Shown in pieces: positions 1 to 11,117 of a stretch of DNA of 64,000 nt; within the stretch, counting starts at the first letter, position 1; the number at the start of each line of letters is the position of its first letter. The position numbers and the translations under genes were made by a program. The notes beneath the pieces were generated by a model, which worked only from the letters and a program-made list of their open reading frames with translations, was not told the DNA's origin and searched no databases. This DNA comes from Coraliomargarita algicola (GTDB taxonomy: Bacteria; Verrucomicrobiota; Verrucomicrobiia; Opitutales; Coraliomargaritaceae): positions 620,001-684,000 of the forward strand of contig NZ_CP138858.1 of NCBI RefSeq assembly GCF_033878955.1. The letters are read 5' to 3'.

Positions 1-7
1 CTCACCT

Positions 8-223
8 ATGCATATCATCATCGGATTAGTGCTTACACTCTTGGTGTACATTATGATGTCTTGCTTGCTGGTTCCTTTCACCTTCTCACCGGACGCAACC
101 ATCGCGCAGCTACAAGCTTGCCTCACTGCAGTTCCCATCGCAGCGGTATTCTGGTTCTCCTACCACATGTTCATGGTTGTTTTGATGGATCAAAAGAAAC
201 AAAAAGCCGAAGCCACTAAATAA
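8..223 (+). CDS. Small two-helix membrane protein, function unknown
   Basis: A 71-residue protein with two hydrophobic segments (about residues 3-24 and 39-60) and a short lysine-rich tail ending KKQKAEATK, so an inner-membrane hairpin protein with a basic cytoplasmic end is likely. No catalytic motif is visible and I do not recognise the family. The ATG lies seven bases into the window, so an upstream start or upstream operon partners cannot be excluded. A strong rho-independent terminator follows about 45 bases after the stop, which supports this being the last gene of a real transcription unit. Confidence 0.6.
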   Translation: MHIIIGLVLTLLVYIMMSCLLVPFTFSPDATIAQLQACLTAVPIAAVFWFSYHMFMVVLMDQKKQKAEATK

Positions 224-268
224 GCGCATTCTACTTTTTTAACATTCTTTAGTTCTCAACTCTTTCTT

Positions 269-298
269 AAAGCCGTCCATTATGGACGGCTTTTTTTT
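269..298 (+). terminator. Rho-independent terminator after the small membrane protein gene
   Basis: GCCGTCCAT/ATGGACGGC forms a perfect GC-rich stem with almost no loop, followed by eight T residues. It points in the direction of the gene ending at 223. Confidence 0.85.
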
Positions 299-366
299 GC
301 TGAATGATTATGCCGCTTCGAAAAATCTTCAAACGATTGGAACGCGCATTACTAGAAAGAGTAGTC

Positions 367-548
367 ATACCCATTCGAAAAATGTTTGGTCCTAATAGAT
401 ATGTCTTTTGTAACCTCGGTTCTCGGAACCGGGGCGATGCCGCCCCCCCCCGACTGTGTCCTGCATAGCCGAAGGCGACGCACGGAAACAAAGTTTCGAG
501 GCTACGCAAAGGCCAATCTTATAGATCATATATTCTTAGAAGTGGTAT
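367..548. repeat. MITE-like dispersed repeat, copy 1 (182 bp)
   Basis: The ends are imperfect inverted repeats (ATACCCATTC at the left, GAAGTGGTAT at the right). The interior contains a CCTCGGTTC/GGAACCGGGG hairpin and a CGAAAC-aaa-GTTTCG hairpin. A clearly related copy lies at 4722-4873. This copy carries about 30 extra bases in the middle, including a run of C residues. It has no coding capacity of its own. It lies in the 466-bp spacer between the small membrane protein gene and tatC. Confidence 0.75.
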
Positions 549-575
549 CAGAAGACAGAGGCCAGAGATGAATAT

Positions 576-688
576 CAATCAGTTATGGCACTTCCTGTCT
601 CGCCAAAATGGCGCATACCGTGATTTTCATAACGAAGGGATTCACAGTGACTCGCTTCTGTTTTCTGAACTCCGACTTCTGAATTAAG
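576..688. repeat. Intergenic repeat sharing a GTCTCGCCAAAATGGC core, copy 1
   Basis: The first 41 bases (576-616) match 14153-14193 closely, including the small palindrome GCCAAAATGGC. The rest (CAGTGA..GGCTTCTG.., then CTTCTGAATTAAG) matches 14215-14275 more loosely. A further partial match to the second half lies at about 4918-4970. All copies lie just outside genes (after tatC, ppdK and fucU). Confidence 0.5.
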
Positions 689-690
689 AA

Positions 691-1512
691 TTACACATCG
701 TCCAATTCAGCGAGCGCATTCTCGCGCTTCTTTTTCTCCACGCGCGCGCCCACCCAGATGGCCATCTCATAGAGACCATACATAAAGCCCGTAGTGAGCG
801 GCAAGGAGACGAAGTCGCCACCAGGCGTCAAGAAAGCCGAAAAGACCATTAAGGCAACAAAGACCACACGGCGCGCCGACTTCAGCTTCTCGACCGGGAT
901 CACGCCCAAATAAACAAGGATCACTATAATCAGCGGGAATTGAAAAAAGGCCCCCGTCGCCAACGAAAACCAAACCACCATACTATAATATTCGGAAGCC
1001 GCCCATAGCAGGTCGAAACCAAAATATAAATTCAGACGAACCGAAAACGCCAGCGTCAAAGGGAGGATCAAATAGAATGCGAAAGCCACCCCGGATATAA
1101 AAAGCAAGAAGGCAGCAAAACATGCAGGGCGTAATACAGTTCGTTCCTGATCCGTAAGCCCCGGCGCGACAAATGCCGCCAAGAAATATAAAACAAAGGG
1201 CATCGAGAGAGTCAGACCTGATAACAGAGCGATTTGGATAAAAACCGAAATCACTCCCATCGGACGATAAGTAATTAAATTAGCATTGGCTAATTCCACC
1301 GAACCATAGGCACGCACAATCGGGAATTTCAAAATTTCTGCAATGTCGCCGATAAACAAAGTCGCCAACACAACACCCAATACAAATGCCAAAAGACTAC
1401 GCGCTACAGTCCAGCGAAAGTCCTCCAAGTGCTCCAGAAAGCTCATACCTTCGCCTTCGAAAGCATCGGCTTCTTCCTCTTCATGATTATCGTCATCTAA
1501 ATATTGAGTCAT
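691..1512 (-). CDS. tatC: Twin-arginine translocase subunit TatC
   Basis: TatC is the receptor of the Tat system, which exports folded proteins across the cytoplasmic membrane. The protein is 273 residues with six predicted membrane helices. After an acidic N-terminal tail of about 22 residues comes the family signature FLEHLEDFRW (usually FLEHLEELR), which contributes to the signal-peptide binding site. The length is typical. tatA/B are not beside it. A Tat client candidate lies in the same window: the PhoD-like phosphatase ending at 37116 has an RRxFL signal. The gene is transcribed away from ppdK, with a 0.2-kb divergent spacer between them. Confidence 0.95.
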   Translation of the reverse strand: MTQYLDDDNHEEEEADAFEGEGMSFLEHLEDFRWTVARSLLAFVLGVVLATLFIGDIAEILKFPIVRAYGSVELANANLITYRPMGVISVFIQIALLSGLTLSMPFVLYFLAAFVAPGLTDQERTVLRPACFAAFLLFISGVAFAFYLILPLTLAFSVRLNLYFGFDLLWAASEYYSMVVWFSLATGAFFQFPLIIVILVYLGVIPVEKLKSARRVVFVALMVFSAFLTPGGDFVSLPLTTGFMYGLYEMAIWVGARVEKKKRENALAELDDV

Positions 1513-1746
1513 CTAGTTCAAATTCCTAATCGGCATACTGCATATCGGGCAAACTCCAATCTGATAATTTTAAATAAATCTTAATAGAGTACGTAAGCTG
1601 TTAGCATCACTGAGCAATCTTTATCGAGTAAGATGCTAATCCATTGACAGGCAGCGCGAAATGTCTTTTCTACGAATTTTTCTCTAACTCCGTTGCCTAC
1701 GGCAATGGAATTATCACAACTCGGTCCACAAAAAGATCGTAATCTT

Positions 1747-4497
<2,751 letters not shown>

Positions 4498-4521
4498 TCT
4501 GAACTAAGTTCACTTACAAAC

Positions 4522-4558
4522 AAAAGCCCTTCCGTTCAATCGGAAGGGCCTTTTTTTT
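4522..4558 (+). terminator. Rho-independent terminator after ppdK
   Basis: CCCTTCCG-ttcaat-CGGAAGGG stem flanked by AAAAG on the left and a run of eight T residues on the right, 25 bases after the ppdK stop. Confidence 0.9.
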
Positions 4559-4578
4559 AATCGCGCATGCCGCGATTA
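4558..4578. repeat. Perfect palindrome TAATCGCG-N5-CGCGATTA
   Basis: An 8-bp perfect inverted repeat with a 5-base spacer, overlapping the end of the ppdK terminator T-run. It shares the 9-mer ATCGCGCAT with the candidate operators in the polysaccharide locus (38663, 39667, 41025) but has a different spacer. It could be a regulatory site or part of the repeat-rich spacer. Confidence 0.4.
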
Positions 4579-4630
4579 GAGCAGTCCTCAGAAGTTTACT
4601 GAGATATTAACGGATGATTTTTCGTTTAAA

Positions 4631-4709
4631 TGTAGCGGACCCACGAAGCGATTTCGAGTTGCGGCAGCGCTGTAACTGTCGGTCGAAACGGCTTCGCCGA
4701 TCCGCTACA
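4631..4709. repeat. REP-like inverted repeat
   Basis: TGTAGCGGA at the left end and TCCGCTACA at the right end form a perfect 9-bp outer stem around CGAAGCGATTTCG.. and ..CGAAACGGCTTCG inner arms. The sequence TGTAGCGGACCCACGAAGC resembles the TGTAGCCGGACCACGAAGC core of the 103-bp tandem repeat at 29984-30498, so the two probably belong to one repeat family. The rest of the 4559-5113 spacer holds the second MITE-like copy and no gene I can support. Confidence 0.55.
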
Positions 4710-4721
4710 CACGTAGAAGTT

Positions 4722-4873
4722 ATACCAATTCGAAAAAAGTTTGGTCCTAATATATATATTTTTTTTGTAACCTCGGTTCTAGGAACCGGGGCGATGCCGA
4801 TCGCTCCCCGAAACAAAGTTTCGAGGCTACGCAAAGGCCAAGCTTATAGATCATATATTCTTAGAAGTGGTAT
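4722..4873. repeat. MITE-like dispersed repeat, copy 2 (152 bp)
   Basis: Terminal inverted repeats ATACCAATTC and GAAGTGGTAT match at 9 of 10 positions. The interior has the same CCTCGGTTCTAGGAACCGGG hairpin, CGAAACAAAGTTTCG hairpin and GGCTACGCAAAGGCCAA block as copy 1 at 367-548, in the same orientation. No transposase is encoded. Confidence 0.75.
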
Positions 4874-5113
4874 TATATCAGCTTTTCTTTCAACATGGCT
4901 CTACCATAACTAACTGATTAACAATGGATAGCTTCTGTCCATCGAGCTCTGAATTCTGAATACAATTCAGATTAAAAAGAAAAACTAACGCGTGAAATAA
5001 ACCTCCGCAGATACTTGCCCTGGTATACTATAACTGCCGACCAAGACCCGAGACTGCGGAAGGTATTGCATATAATTAAACGATCACACGGAGTTCGAAG
5101 CAGCTACGAAAAA

Positions 5114-5512
5114 TCAACCACCGGCACGAACTGCTTGATACCCACGCGCAATGAGTTCAGCGCAAACTCGATCACACACATCACCTTGCAACTCGACTAC
5201 GCGCCCCTTCAAAGTGCCCCCACAGGCGCATATCTTTTTCAGCTCAAAAGTCATTGCCTCAAGAGTGCTCAAAGGAATGTGTGAGGGAAACTCTTTTAGG
5301 GTGGTCACGGTTTTCCCACCACGTCCCGCTTTTTCCCGCCGCACTTCAACTCGGCCCTTAGACTTTTTCTTACTGGAGTTCTTTTTAGACAATGAAGGTT
5401 GAGGCTTCAACTCACCTGCGGGCAGACCAGTCGCAGTAAGCTCTGCAAAAGGATTCGCACCAAATGAATCGTCAGCTTCAGTGGAAATTTTTCCTTTTTT
5501 ATGTGCACTCAT
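5114..5512 (-). CDS. SUI1/YciH-type translation initiation factor-like protein
   Basis: The C-terminal 75 residues match the SUI1 (eIF1) fold: GGKTVTTL, then the signature KICACGGTLKG, then VELQGD and a final GYQAVRAGG. Bacterial members (YciH) bind the small ribosomal subunit and affect start-codon selection. The N-terminal half is Lys/Ser-rich and low complexity. The chosen ATG overlaps the stop of the upstream 70-residue gene (ATGA), which implies translational coupling. An ATG at 5545 in the same frame would add 11 residues. It is the last gene of the 5.1-11.1 kb minus-strand cluster, an unusual setting for SUI1. Confidence 0.85.
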   Translation of the reverse strand: MSAHKKGKISTEADDSFGANPFAELTATGLPAGELKPQPSLSKKNSSKKKSKGRVEVRREKAGRGGKTVTTLKEFPSHIPLSTLEAMTFELKKICACGGTLKGRVVELQGDVCDRVCAELIARGYQAVRAGG

Positions 5513-5721
5513 AATTGATGCGGGATTGTTGGATCTGCGAGCCATGCGAGTGCTTTCACATAGCTTCGTTGGGATAGATAATGTTTAAGCTTGATCGGTG
5601 TGTCCGAGGCATTTGCGACGCGATCCAGACGGGCCAAGACGAGAACCATCGTCTCCCCCGCATCAATCGCCCGCTGCCCAGTGATGCCCTCTAGGTCTAA
5701 TTGTAATTGCTCCGTATCCAT
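5509..5721 (-). CDS. Small conserved-looking protein of unknown function
   Basis: A 70-residue acidic-to-neutral protein (DTEQLQLDLEGITGQRA... LAWLADPTIPHQL) with no membrane segment and no motif I recognise. Its TGA overlaps the ATG of the SUI1-like gene by the ATGA arrangement. It starts 41 bases after the 345-residue gene ends. That tight packing is the main reason to call it real. Confidence 0.55.
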   Translation of the reverse strand: MDTEQLQLDLEGITGQRAIDAGETMVLVLARLDRVANASDTPIKLKHYLSQRSYVKALAWLADPTIPHQL

Positions 5722-5762
5722 AGGATATAAGCAATGCTCTGAAGCGAGAAGCGCAAGAATGT

Positions 5763-6800
5763 TTAACCCACTTCTTCTTTGAGCAGGTCACTTAATTCTT
5801 TTAACAACTCAGGGTCTTGCGGCGTCGTCAAACTCTTGAGTTCCTCATCGATTTTCGCTTCCTGAGGCGGACGGAAGATGCCAAGCGTCAAATGAATTAA
5901 CCAATGCAAGACCCCCTCACTCTGTGGATCATTCAGATACATCAGTTCGCGGCAAAGATAAGCAGAGTCATGCAAACGAATCAGCAAACGAGGTTGATGA
6001 TTACAAAAATAGTGCAAGCACTTGATCACTTCTGGTATCAGGCGAGTTTCTACCACACTCGGCATTTCCATTCGCTTGCTCGATAAACGACTCCGCTTAC
6101 GACGCCGCTCGTGATACTCTTGCACCGAATTCAACTCATGTTGCTTGATGCGATTGAGTGTAAATGAAAGTGCTTCGGGTAAATGAAAACCGCGATGCCC
6201 GAGGCGATATGGAAAATATCGAGTTAATCCCTTCTCGTCACCATGGGCAAAAACGTTTTGCAGACTTCTATAGCAGCCCCCGATCCACGCTTTGTCAGAA
6301 AGGCGATCTAGAAACTCCATCAGATCGACAAAGGTAAGAATCTCCTCTGCCTCACATAGTTCCCGTAGATCGTTGTCCAAATTGGCCAAGGCGACAGGAT
6401 AGTCCTGATACAAACCGAACTCCTCGACGAAGCGCATACGCTGATGATATGCCTGCTTATCAATGCCATCAAACGAGCCCAGCTCATTGCACTCTTCTTC
6501 GAAGAGAAAAGTCGCTTCGCAAATCTCCAAGAGTTGAGTGGCGCATCTCAAATCCAGCTTCTCGACCTCGATGAGCTCCTCAAAACTGAGGTAAATGTAA
6601 CGGGCAATGGTGTCTCCTTTAACAGAACCCGGCCTAGACCATGCTTTAGTTCCAGTATTACGAGCGAGTGCGGAAACACTTAAATCCTCAAAAGGAGAAC
6701 CTTGAGCACGATAAGCGGCCTTATCCCAACGAGCCGCCAACTTTTCAATCGGGCTTAACGCGCCTCCATGCTCTATCTGATCCTTCTTCATGAGCCCCAT
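5763..6800 (-). CDS. Hypothetical protein of the kinase/ParA/SUI1 cluster
   Basis: A 345-residue soluble protein, mostly predicted helical, with a basic patch near residues 230-245 (HERRRKRSRLSSKR) and an acidic C-terminal tail (EELKSLTT..LLKELSDLLKEEVG). There is no signal peptide or membrane segment. I do not recognise a family. An internal ATG three codons in (MKKDQIE) is an alternative start. It lies 34 bases downstream of the ParA-type gene, so it is probably cotranscribed, and a partnership with the ATPase or kinase is plausible but unproven. Confidence 0.65.
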   Translation of the reverse strand: MGLMKKDQIEHGGALSPIEKLAARWDKAAYRAQGSPFEDLSVSALARNTGTKAWSRPGSVKGDTIARYIYLSFEELIEVEKLDLRCATQLLEICEATFLFEEECNELGSFDGIDKQAYHQRMRFVEEFGLYQDYPVALANLDNDLRELCEAEEILTFVDLMEFLDRLSDKAWIGGCYRSLQNVFAHGDEKGLTRYFPYRLGHRGFHLPEALSFTLNRIKQHELNSVQEYHERRRKRSRLSSKRMEMPSVVETRLIPEVIKCLHYFCNHQPRLLIRLHDSAYLCRELMYLNDPQSEGVLHWLIHLTLGIFRPPQEAKIDEELKSLTTPQDPELLKELSDLLKEEVG

Positions 6801-6834
6801 AGTAAGGCATCCTAACCCTAAAGACTAGAACAAA

Positions 6835-7770
6835 TTACGTCGCACTGGCTAAATCAGCCCCCGCGTTACGATTGGTCTGCGCCATCGCATTCACATTATG
6901 AGCCAACATTTCTTCCGCCAAGTCATTATAGTCCTTACCGACCCCTTCAGCGACTTCGCGACTCTCGACCAAGCAGACCGGCAATCCTAATGTAACGGCA
7001 CGTCGAACAATAGTGGCGTCGCGGATACAAGCATCGTAAATCTTCGCCTCATTAGAGACCAGTCGCTGCTTCTTAAATTGATTAAGTCGCAGTTGCATAC
7101 GCATCTTAGGCACACCAATATCAACGTTCGCTTTAATCGAATTGAAGATCACTCCAGAGACACGAGCAAAATTACCCATTTCAGGCACACGGAAACCTGC
7201 TGAACGGCGGTAGAACAGAAGTAACTTTTCGATCATCAAGGTAAACCCTATCAACGACAGCGCATCTGGATTAGCAGGTACATAGAGTTCATCCGCGCTG
7301 AAGATTCCGAGTTGCGATGCGTTCAGAATATTGGGAGGGCAATCGTAAAGTATAAAATCATAGTCATCTTCGACCTCACGAATCTGCTCATTGAAGATTA
7401 AATAATGCGGATTCTGAGGGTCGATCTTATACTCGTTCTCAATATCGATCAGGTTAAAAGTGGTAGGTAATAAATCCAAACCGGGCAATTGCGCATTCCC
7501 CTGATTATCACGCACCACGTCTTTCACGATAATGTCCTTAATACGATCATCACCCGGATCGAAAATCGAAAAGACCGATCCACGCTTCTCCATGTTAATA
7601 CGGTTCCAGCGTTCGATACGCAATAGCCAGATACTGGAGTTCGACTGCGTGTCGAGGTCACACAGTAAAACACGCTTGCCACGCTGAGCAAGGCATGAGG
7701 CTACGTTGACTATGAGCGAAGTCTTCCCGACCCCACCTTTGTAGTTAATGAATGCTAACTTACGTGCCAT
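6835..7770 (-). CDS. ParA/MinD-family ATPase
   Basis: A 311-residue protein that begins with the deviant Walker A motif KGGVGKTS (residues about 10-17). It continues with DLDTQSNSS (the ParA A' motif) and ends the core with FILYDCPPNI (Walker B). These ATPases dimerise on ATP and position DNA, plasmids or large protein complexes. No ParB or parS partner is next to it. The neighbours are a kinase-like protein, a polytopic membrane protein and a SUI1-like factor, so a role in placing a protein complex rather than in chromosome segregation is possible. That is inference. Confidence 0.88.
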   Translation of the reverse strand: MARKLAFINYKGGVGKTSLIVNVASCLAQRGKRVLLCDLDTQSNSSIWLLRIERWNRINMEKRGSVFSIFDPGDDRIKDIIVKDVVRDNQGNAQLPGLDLLPTTFNLIDIENEYKIDPQNPHYLIFNEQIREVEDDYDFILYDCPPNILNASQLGIFSADELYVPANPDALSLIGFTLMIEKLLLFYRRSAGFRVPEMGNFARVSGVIFNSIKANVDIGVPKMRMQLRLNQFKKQRLVSNEAKIYDACIRDATIVRRAVTLGLPVCLVESREVAEGVGKDYNDLAEEMLAHNVNAMAQTNRNAGADLASAT

Positions 7771-7826
7771 AATTTGAACTTTCCAGTATGTGTAAAAATC
7801 GTGATGTGAAACGGATATAAAGTATC

Positions 7827-8552
7827 TTAAAACTTAGAATCAAACTCGTCCATTGTGGGCAATTCTTCAGAGAAACCCACTGCAAAATCGCCAAATTCCT
7901 GATCTCCATCAGTGCCGGTGCGCAAGGCTGGCTCTTTCTGATTCGATAAAATTCTCTCTGAGATTGCGTTATCGATATAAATTTCGGCCCAATAGCCATT
8001 CTCAACCTCATAGTCATCCGGCACGTAACCATACTTATCTAGAATCTCAAGTATCAGCGACGAATCTGGAGTTGCAGAGAATCCGCTCAACATACCACGC
8101 TCTTCATGTGCATTGACGGCTTCGTCTACAATAAATGGAGGTACAATCCCATCGTATGAAGGATGAATATTGTGTTGCGATGCCCACTGAATCCAACGAT
8201 CGCGATCAACCGAACGCTCAGTCTTGGAGAGCGCCTCGTAATAGTAAACTTTGCGACGCGTGAGACGGCGGACCAGTGCACAAGCCTTGACATCCCCATG
8301 TTCAATTTCGAGCCAATCGCCACGACGTGGTTCTTCGATAGGATTACGAGTTTGTGAGATATCCTCGGGCGCTTCAACAAAGTCTTTACCGCCAGTGAAA
8401 CAATATTTCACATCAGTTTCACCGTGACGCATCACGTCCAACTTCCCCTTTTTAATTAGCTCCTCTTGAAACTTCTCCGCATCACTACGGGAAGAAGCCC
8501 ACATATATTGAGTGATAGTGGTGGTGACCTTAAATTTACGTTGAATGGACAT
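7827..8552 (-). CDS. Hypothetical protein of the kinase/ParA/SUI1 cluster
   Basis: A 241-residue acidic soluble protein with no signal peptide. The N-terminal part (FKVTTTITQYMWASSRSDAE) looks like a small beta-rich domain, and the middle (RRGDWLEIEHGDVKACALVRRL) is also beta-like. The C-terminal third is acidic and probably disordered. No known motif is visible. It lies between the degenerate kinase and the ParA-type ATPase with 50-60-base gaps on each side, so it is probably in their operon. Confidence 0.65.
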   Translation of the reverse strand: MSIQRKFKVTTTITQYMWASSRSDAEKFQEELIKKGKLDVMRHGETDVKYCFTGGKDFVEAPEDISQTRNPIEEPRRGDWLEIEHGDVKACALVRRLTRRKVYYYEALSKTERSVDRDRWIQWASQHNIHPSYDGIVPPFIVDEAVNAHEERGMLSGFSATPDSSLILEILDKYGYVPDDYEVENGYWAEIYIDNAISERILSNQKEPALRTGTDGDQEFGDFAVGFSEELPTMDEFDSKF

Positions 8553-8606
8553 GTTGTTTATTTAGAGTGATTGATATTGTTATGATATAGATTAAAAGCG
8601 TCTTTC

Positions 8607-9563
8607 TTAACTGGCCGCTTGTTCAGAAGCCGTGGAATCATCGGCCTCATCGCCTGAATCGAGTCCGGGGATTGCATGAAGCATATCGGACGCGGATTGA
8701 AAACGGTCTTCAGTGTCGTAGGCCAGTGCCTGCTTCACCCAAGCATCCCAACGGGGATTGATCCCATTGACTGCCTGAGTCGGCAAGTCCAGCGATAGAC
8801 TATGACGGCCGGTGAGCATACGGTAAGTGATTAAACCCACTGTATAAAGATTACTTGCGATGTCAGGCTGCTTGCCTGCCCGCTGTTCTGGACTGTAATA
8901 CTCAAACGAGTTTAGCAGCGAAGGTAATGCACGACTAAAGCCTGGAAGTGGATCAAAAGGAGTCGGCTCCAGACGCACATCGTTACGAAGGAGATGAAAA
9001 TCATCCCAAGCATGCCCAATCAGGTCCGTAACTCCGAGTTCAGAAATCTTCACGCCTTCGTCAGTGATCAAAACATTCGCAGGCTTCAGATCCGCATGTA
9101 TAATACCTTCGTTGTGGGCATGATCCAAGCCCAGCAACAGATAATACAAGTAATAATTGACCTCTTCTTCACTGAGCGGCCCTTTATTATTACGCATGAG
9201 ATCCTCAAGAGTGCGAATGGTCACTTTATCCGCAGTGAGCTCCCCCTCGATATATTCCATACGCAACCAATAAAACATGTCCTCTTCACCGAGATCATCG
9301 ATGCGCAAAATATTCGGATGATCCAACCGAGTCTGAATACGTGCCGCCTGTTTAAAGACAGTCGCTCCATCTTCACCATTAAAGCCTTTAGGAATCACCT
9401 TAACCGCAAACTGCTTCCCAAGCATCTCGTGCTGAGCGAGATATACCTCTCCAATCGCACCTTTACCAATAAACTTTGCAATCTGCAAATTACCCAAGCT
9501 CATGCCCGGTTGAAGCGAGCTTAGCTCGTCGGTGAATCCCATACCTGAAATATCCATAATCAT
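8607..9563 (-). CDS. Serine/threonine protein kinase-like protein, probably a pseudokinase
   Basis: A 318-residue Hanks-type kinase fold. Visible elements are the glycine loop GKGAIGEVY (33-41), the VAIK-type lysine in FAVKVI (K55), HPNI, HADLKPANV (155-164) and SPEQR near the P+1 loop. Three key positions differ from active kinases. The alpha-C glutamate position is Ala (FKQAARIQ), HRD is HAD, and DFG is ELG (E175-L176-G177). The catalytic-loop Asp158, Lys160 and Asn163 remain. There is no membrane anchor and no sensor domain. It sits 52 bases after the polytopic membrane protein gene. It may be a scaffold, or a kinase with unusual metal use. Confidence 0.82.
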   Translation of the reverse strand: MIMDISGMGFTDELSSLQPGMSLGNLQIAKFIGKGAIGEVYLAQHEMLGKQFAVKVIPKGFNGEDGATVFKQAARIQTRLDHPNILRIDDLGEEDMFYWLRMEYIEGELTADKVTIRTLEDLMRNNKGPLSEEEVNYYLYYLLLGLDHAHNEGIIHADLKPANVLITDEGVKISELGVTDLIGHAWDDFHLLRNDVRLEPTPFDPLPGFSRALPSLLNSFEYYSPEQRAGKQPDIASNLYTVGLITYRMLTGRHSLSLDLPTQAVNGINPRWDAWVKQALAYDTEDRFQSASDMLHAIPGLDSGDEADDSTASEQAAS

Positions 9564-9614
9564 TGGGGCAAAATATTAAGTTAGAGTAGTTAAGTAGACT
9601 AGTAGATTTTTTAA

Positions 9615-11117
9615 TTAAAAACGTTTCTTAGGCTTTGAAGGTGCCTTGAGTCGAGATGGCGCATTCGGAGCTTTTGCAGCAGGAGATGAGCCAGGTTTCT
9701 TCGGTGGCGTAATCCCTGGACGACCGGGCTTACGCGGCGGCATCGGCCGCGATGGCGCAGGCTTTGAAACTGGGGCAGGCTTCTCGGGAATCGCAGCGGG
9801 TTCCTCATCATCAATCTCTCCATTCAAGAATTGAATAATTGGGTCGTCTGGATTCCCAGTCTTAAGTTTCTCAGGGCGAGCGGGTTTGGCCGGCATTTCC
9901 TGAACTGGCGCTAGAGTTGACTCTGTCACAGGCTCTGGATGCTCCGCCACAGGCATGGGCTGCTCTGCGGCGAGCTCAGCCTCAGCCGTATGTTCAACCG
10001 CAACAGGCACTTCCTCGGCAGCATCTTGGGACTCTTCCACCTCTGGTAAAAACTCATCCGCAGATGCAATCAGCGATAAACTCACAACCAAAACAAAGTC
10101 AAACGTAATAAAGTTAATGAGGAAAAGCGTCACCGCATCACTTAAGCCGCAAACATTTGCAAAAGCTAGAATAGGCAATAGTGCTGGAATTAACAGCAAG
10201 CCATAAATCAAAATCTTATCCGAAGTTTGATTTAATTCTTGATGACGCGCCTTTGCCAGACCAAACGCTGTCATAGAACGCGCAATCGGGACGATCATTA
10301 AGAATCCCGCCAAAATAGATGAGAGTAAAGCAGCATTGGTCTTAATCCCAGAACTCACTCCACAGGCAGTCAGAAAAAAGATAAGCCCGTAAATCCCAGC
10401 ATCAATCAAAGCCGCCTTCGTATTAGGCTGATCGCCACGTGCTAGCAAATTGCGAGTGATAAAGCCCACAGCCGGGCCCACCAGCACCCAAACGGCCATA
10501 GTCAAAAAGAGCGGCGCAGTGCTGACCGAATTATTAATGTGCGATGCGTAGAGGTAAGTCGCAAAAAATCCATGCAACATGATGACGACGCCCGCAATTG
10601 CCATCGTCTTAGCACTCACGACAAAGCGCTCTTCGGCCAGTTTCATTGCCTTTTTAAACAAGATGACAGCAACGGCCCCCGCCAGCAGGAAGTTCAGAAC
10701 AAAAGACGCATACGTCACCATCTGAAAGCTTGTAATCGGGCCAGACTCGGACACAGGTTCCACCTCAACGGGCTGCAACAGAGCTGACTTTACTGGCTCA
10801 CCCGCAGTCGACTTCAGAACTGGAGCTACTGCCTTTGGCTGCGCAGGCGGAGGGGTAACATCCCGGGTCTGCGAAAGCAGTGAGACTTTACCAGTTGTTT
10901 TCTTCGGTTCAACCTTCAGCTGCGCCTGCTTCGTTTGAGCCTTAGCTTTCGCCTTCGCTTTGACTTCAACTTTCGGCTCCACCTTAGCCTTAGCTTCCGC
11001 GACGGTTTCAACTTTTGACAGAACTGGAGTCGGCGCAAGAAGTGGTTGGCGGCCATCATTCGACTCCGAAGTTTTAACTGGTGGAATTGAAGTGAGTAAT
11101 GTTGCTTTCTCAGACAT
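9615..11117 (-). CDS. Polytopic membrane protein with Lys/Ala- and Pro-rich tails
   Basis: About 500 residues in three parts. First comes an N-terminal cytoplasmic-looking region of about 160 residues rich in Ala, Lys, Glu and Val (repeated KVEPKVEVKAKAKA). Then there are six or seven membrane helices (about 160-390). Last is a C-terminal Glu- then Pro-rich tail (EKPAPVSKPAPSRPMPPRKPG). I start it at the ATG at 11117 (MSEKATLL). The reading frame extends to 11192, but the extra 25 residues have no character of their own. It is the first gene of the seven-gene cluster. The function is not recognised. The long charged tails suggest a docking platform for the soluble partners. Confidence 0.7.
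   Translation of the reverse strand: MSEKATLLTSIPPVKTSESNDGRQPLLAPTPVLSKVETVAEAKAKVEPKVEVKAKAKAKAQTKQAQLKVEPKKTTGKVSLLSQTRDVTPPPAQPKAVAPVLKSTAGEPVKSALLQPVEVEPVSESGPITSFQMVTYASFVLNFLLAGAVAVILFKKAMKLAEERFVVSAKTMAIAGVVIMLHGFFATYLYASHINNSVSTAPLFLTMAVWVLVGPAVGFITRNLLARGDQPNTKAALIDAGIYGLIFFLTACGVSSGIKTNAALLSSILAGFLMIVPIARSMTAFGLAKARHQELNQTSDKILIYGLLLIPALLPILAFANVCGLSDAVTLFLINFITFDFVLVVSLSLIASADEFLPEVEESQDAAEEVPVAVEHTAEAELAAEQPMPVAEHPEPVTESTLAPVQEMPAKPARPEKLKTGNPDDPIIQFLNGEIDDEEPAAIPEKPAPVSKPAPSRPMPPRKPGRPGITPPKKPGSSPAAKAPNAPSRLKAPSKPKKRF

Noticed and set aside
267..509. 80-codon minus-strand frame resembling one at 4607-4834
   Set aside because: The shared peptide (MRSLETLF.., LGPN.FR.G) comes from the MITE-like DNA repeat, and the flanks differ and shift. 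It is more likely a repeat than a gene.
6835..7770. Plasmid or chromosome partition locus
   Set aside because: The ATPase is ParA-like, but no ParB-like gene or repeated parS-type site is nearby.
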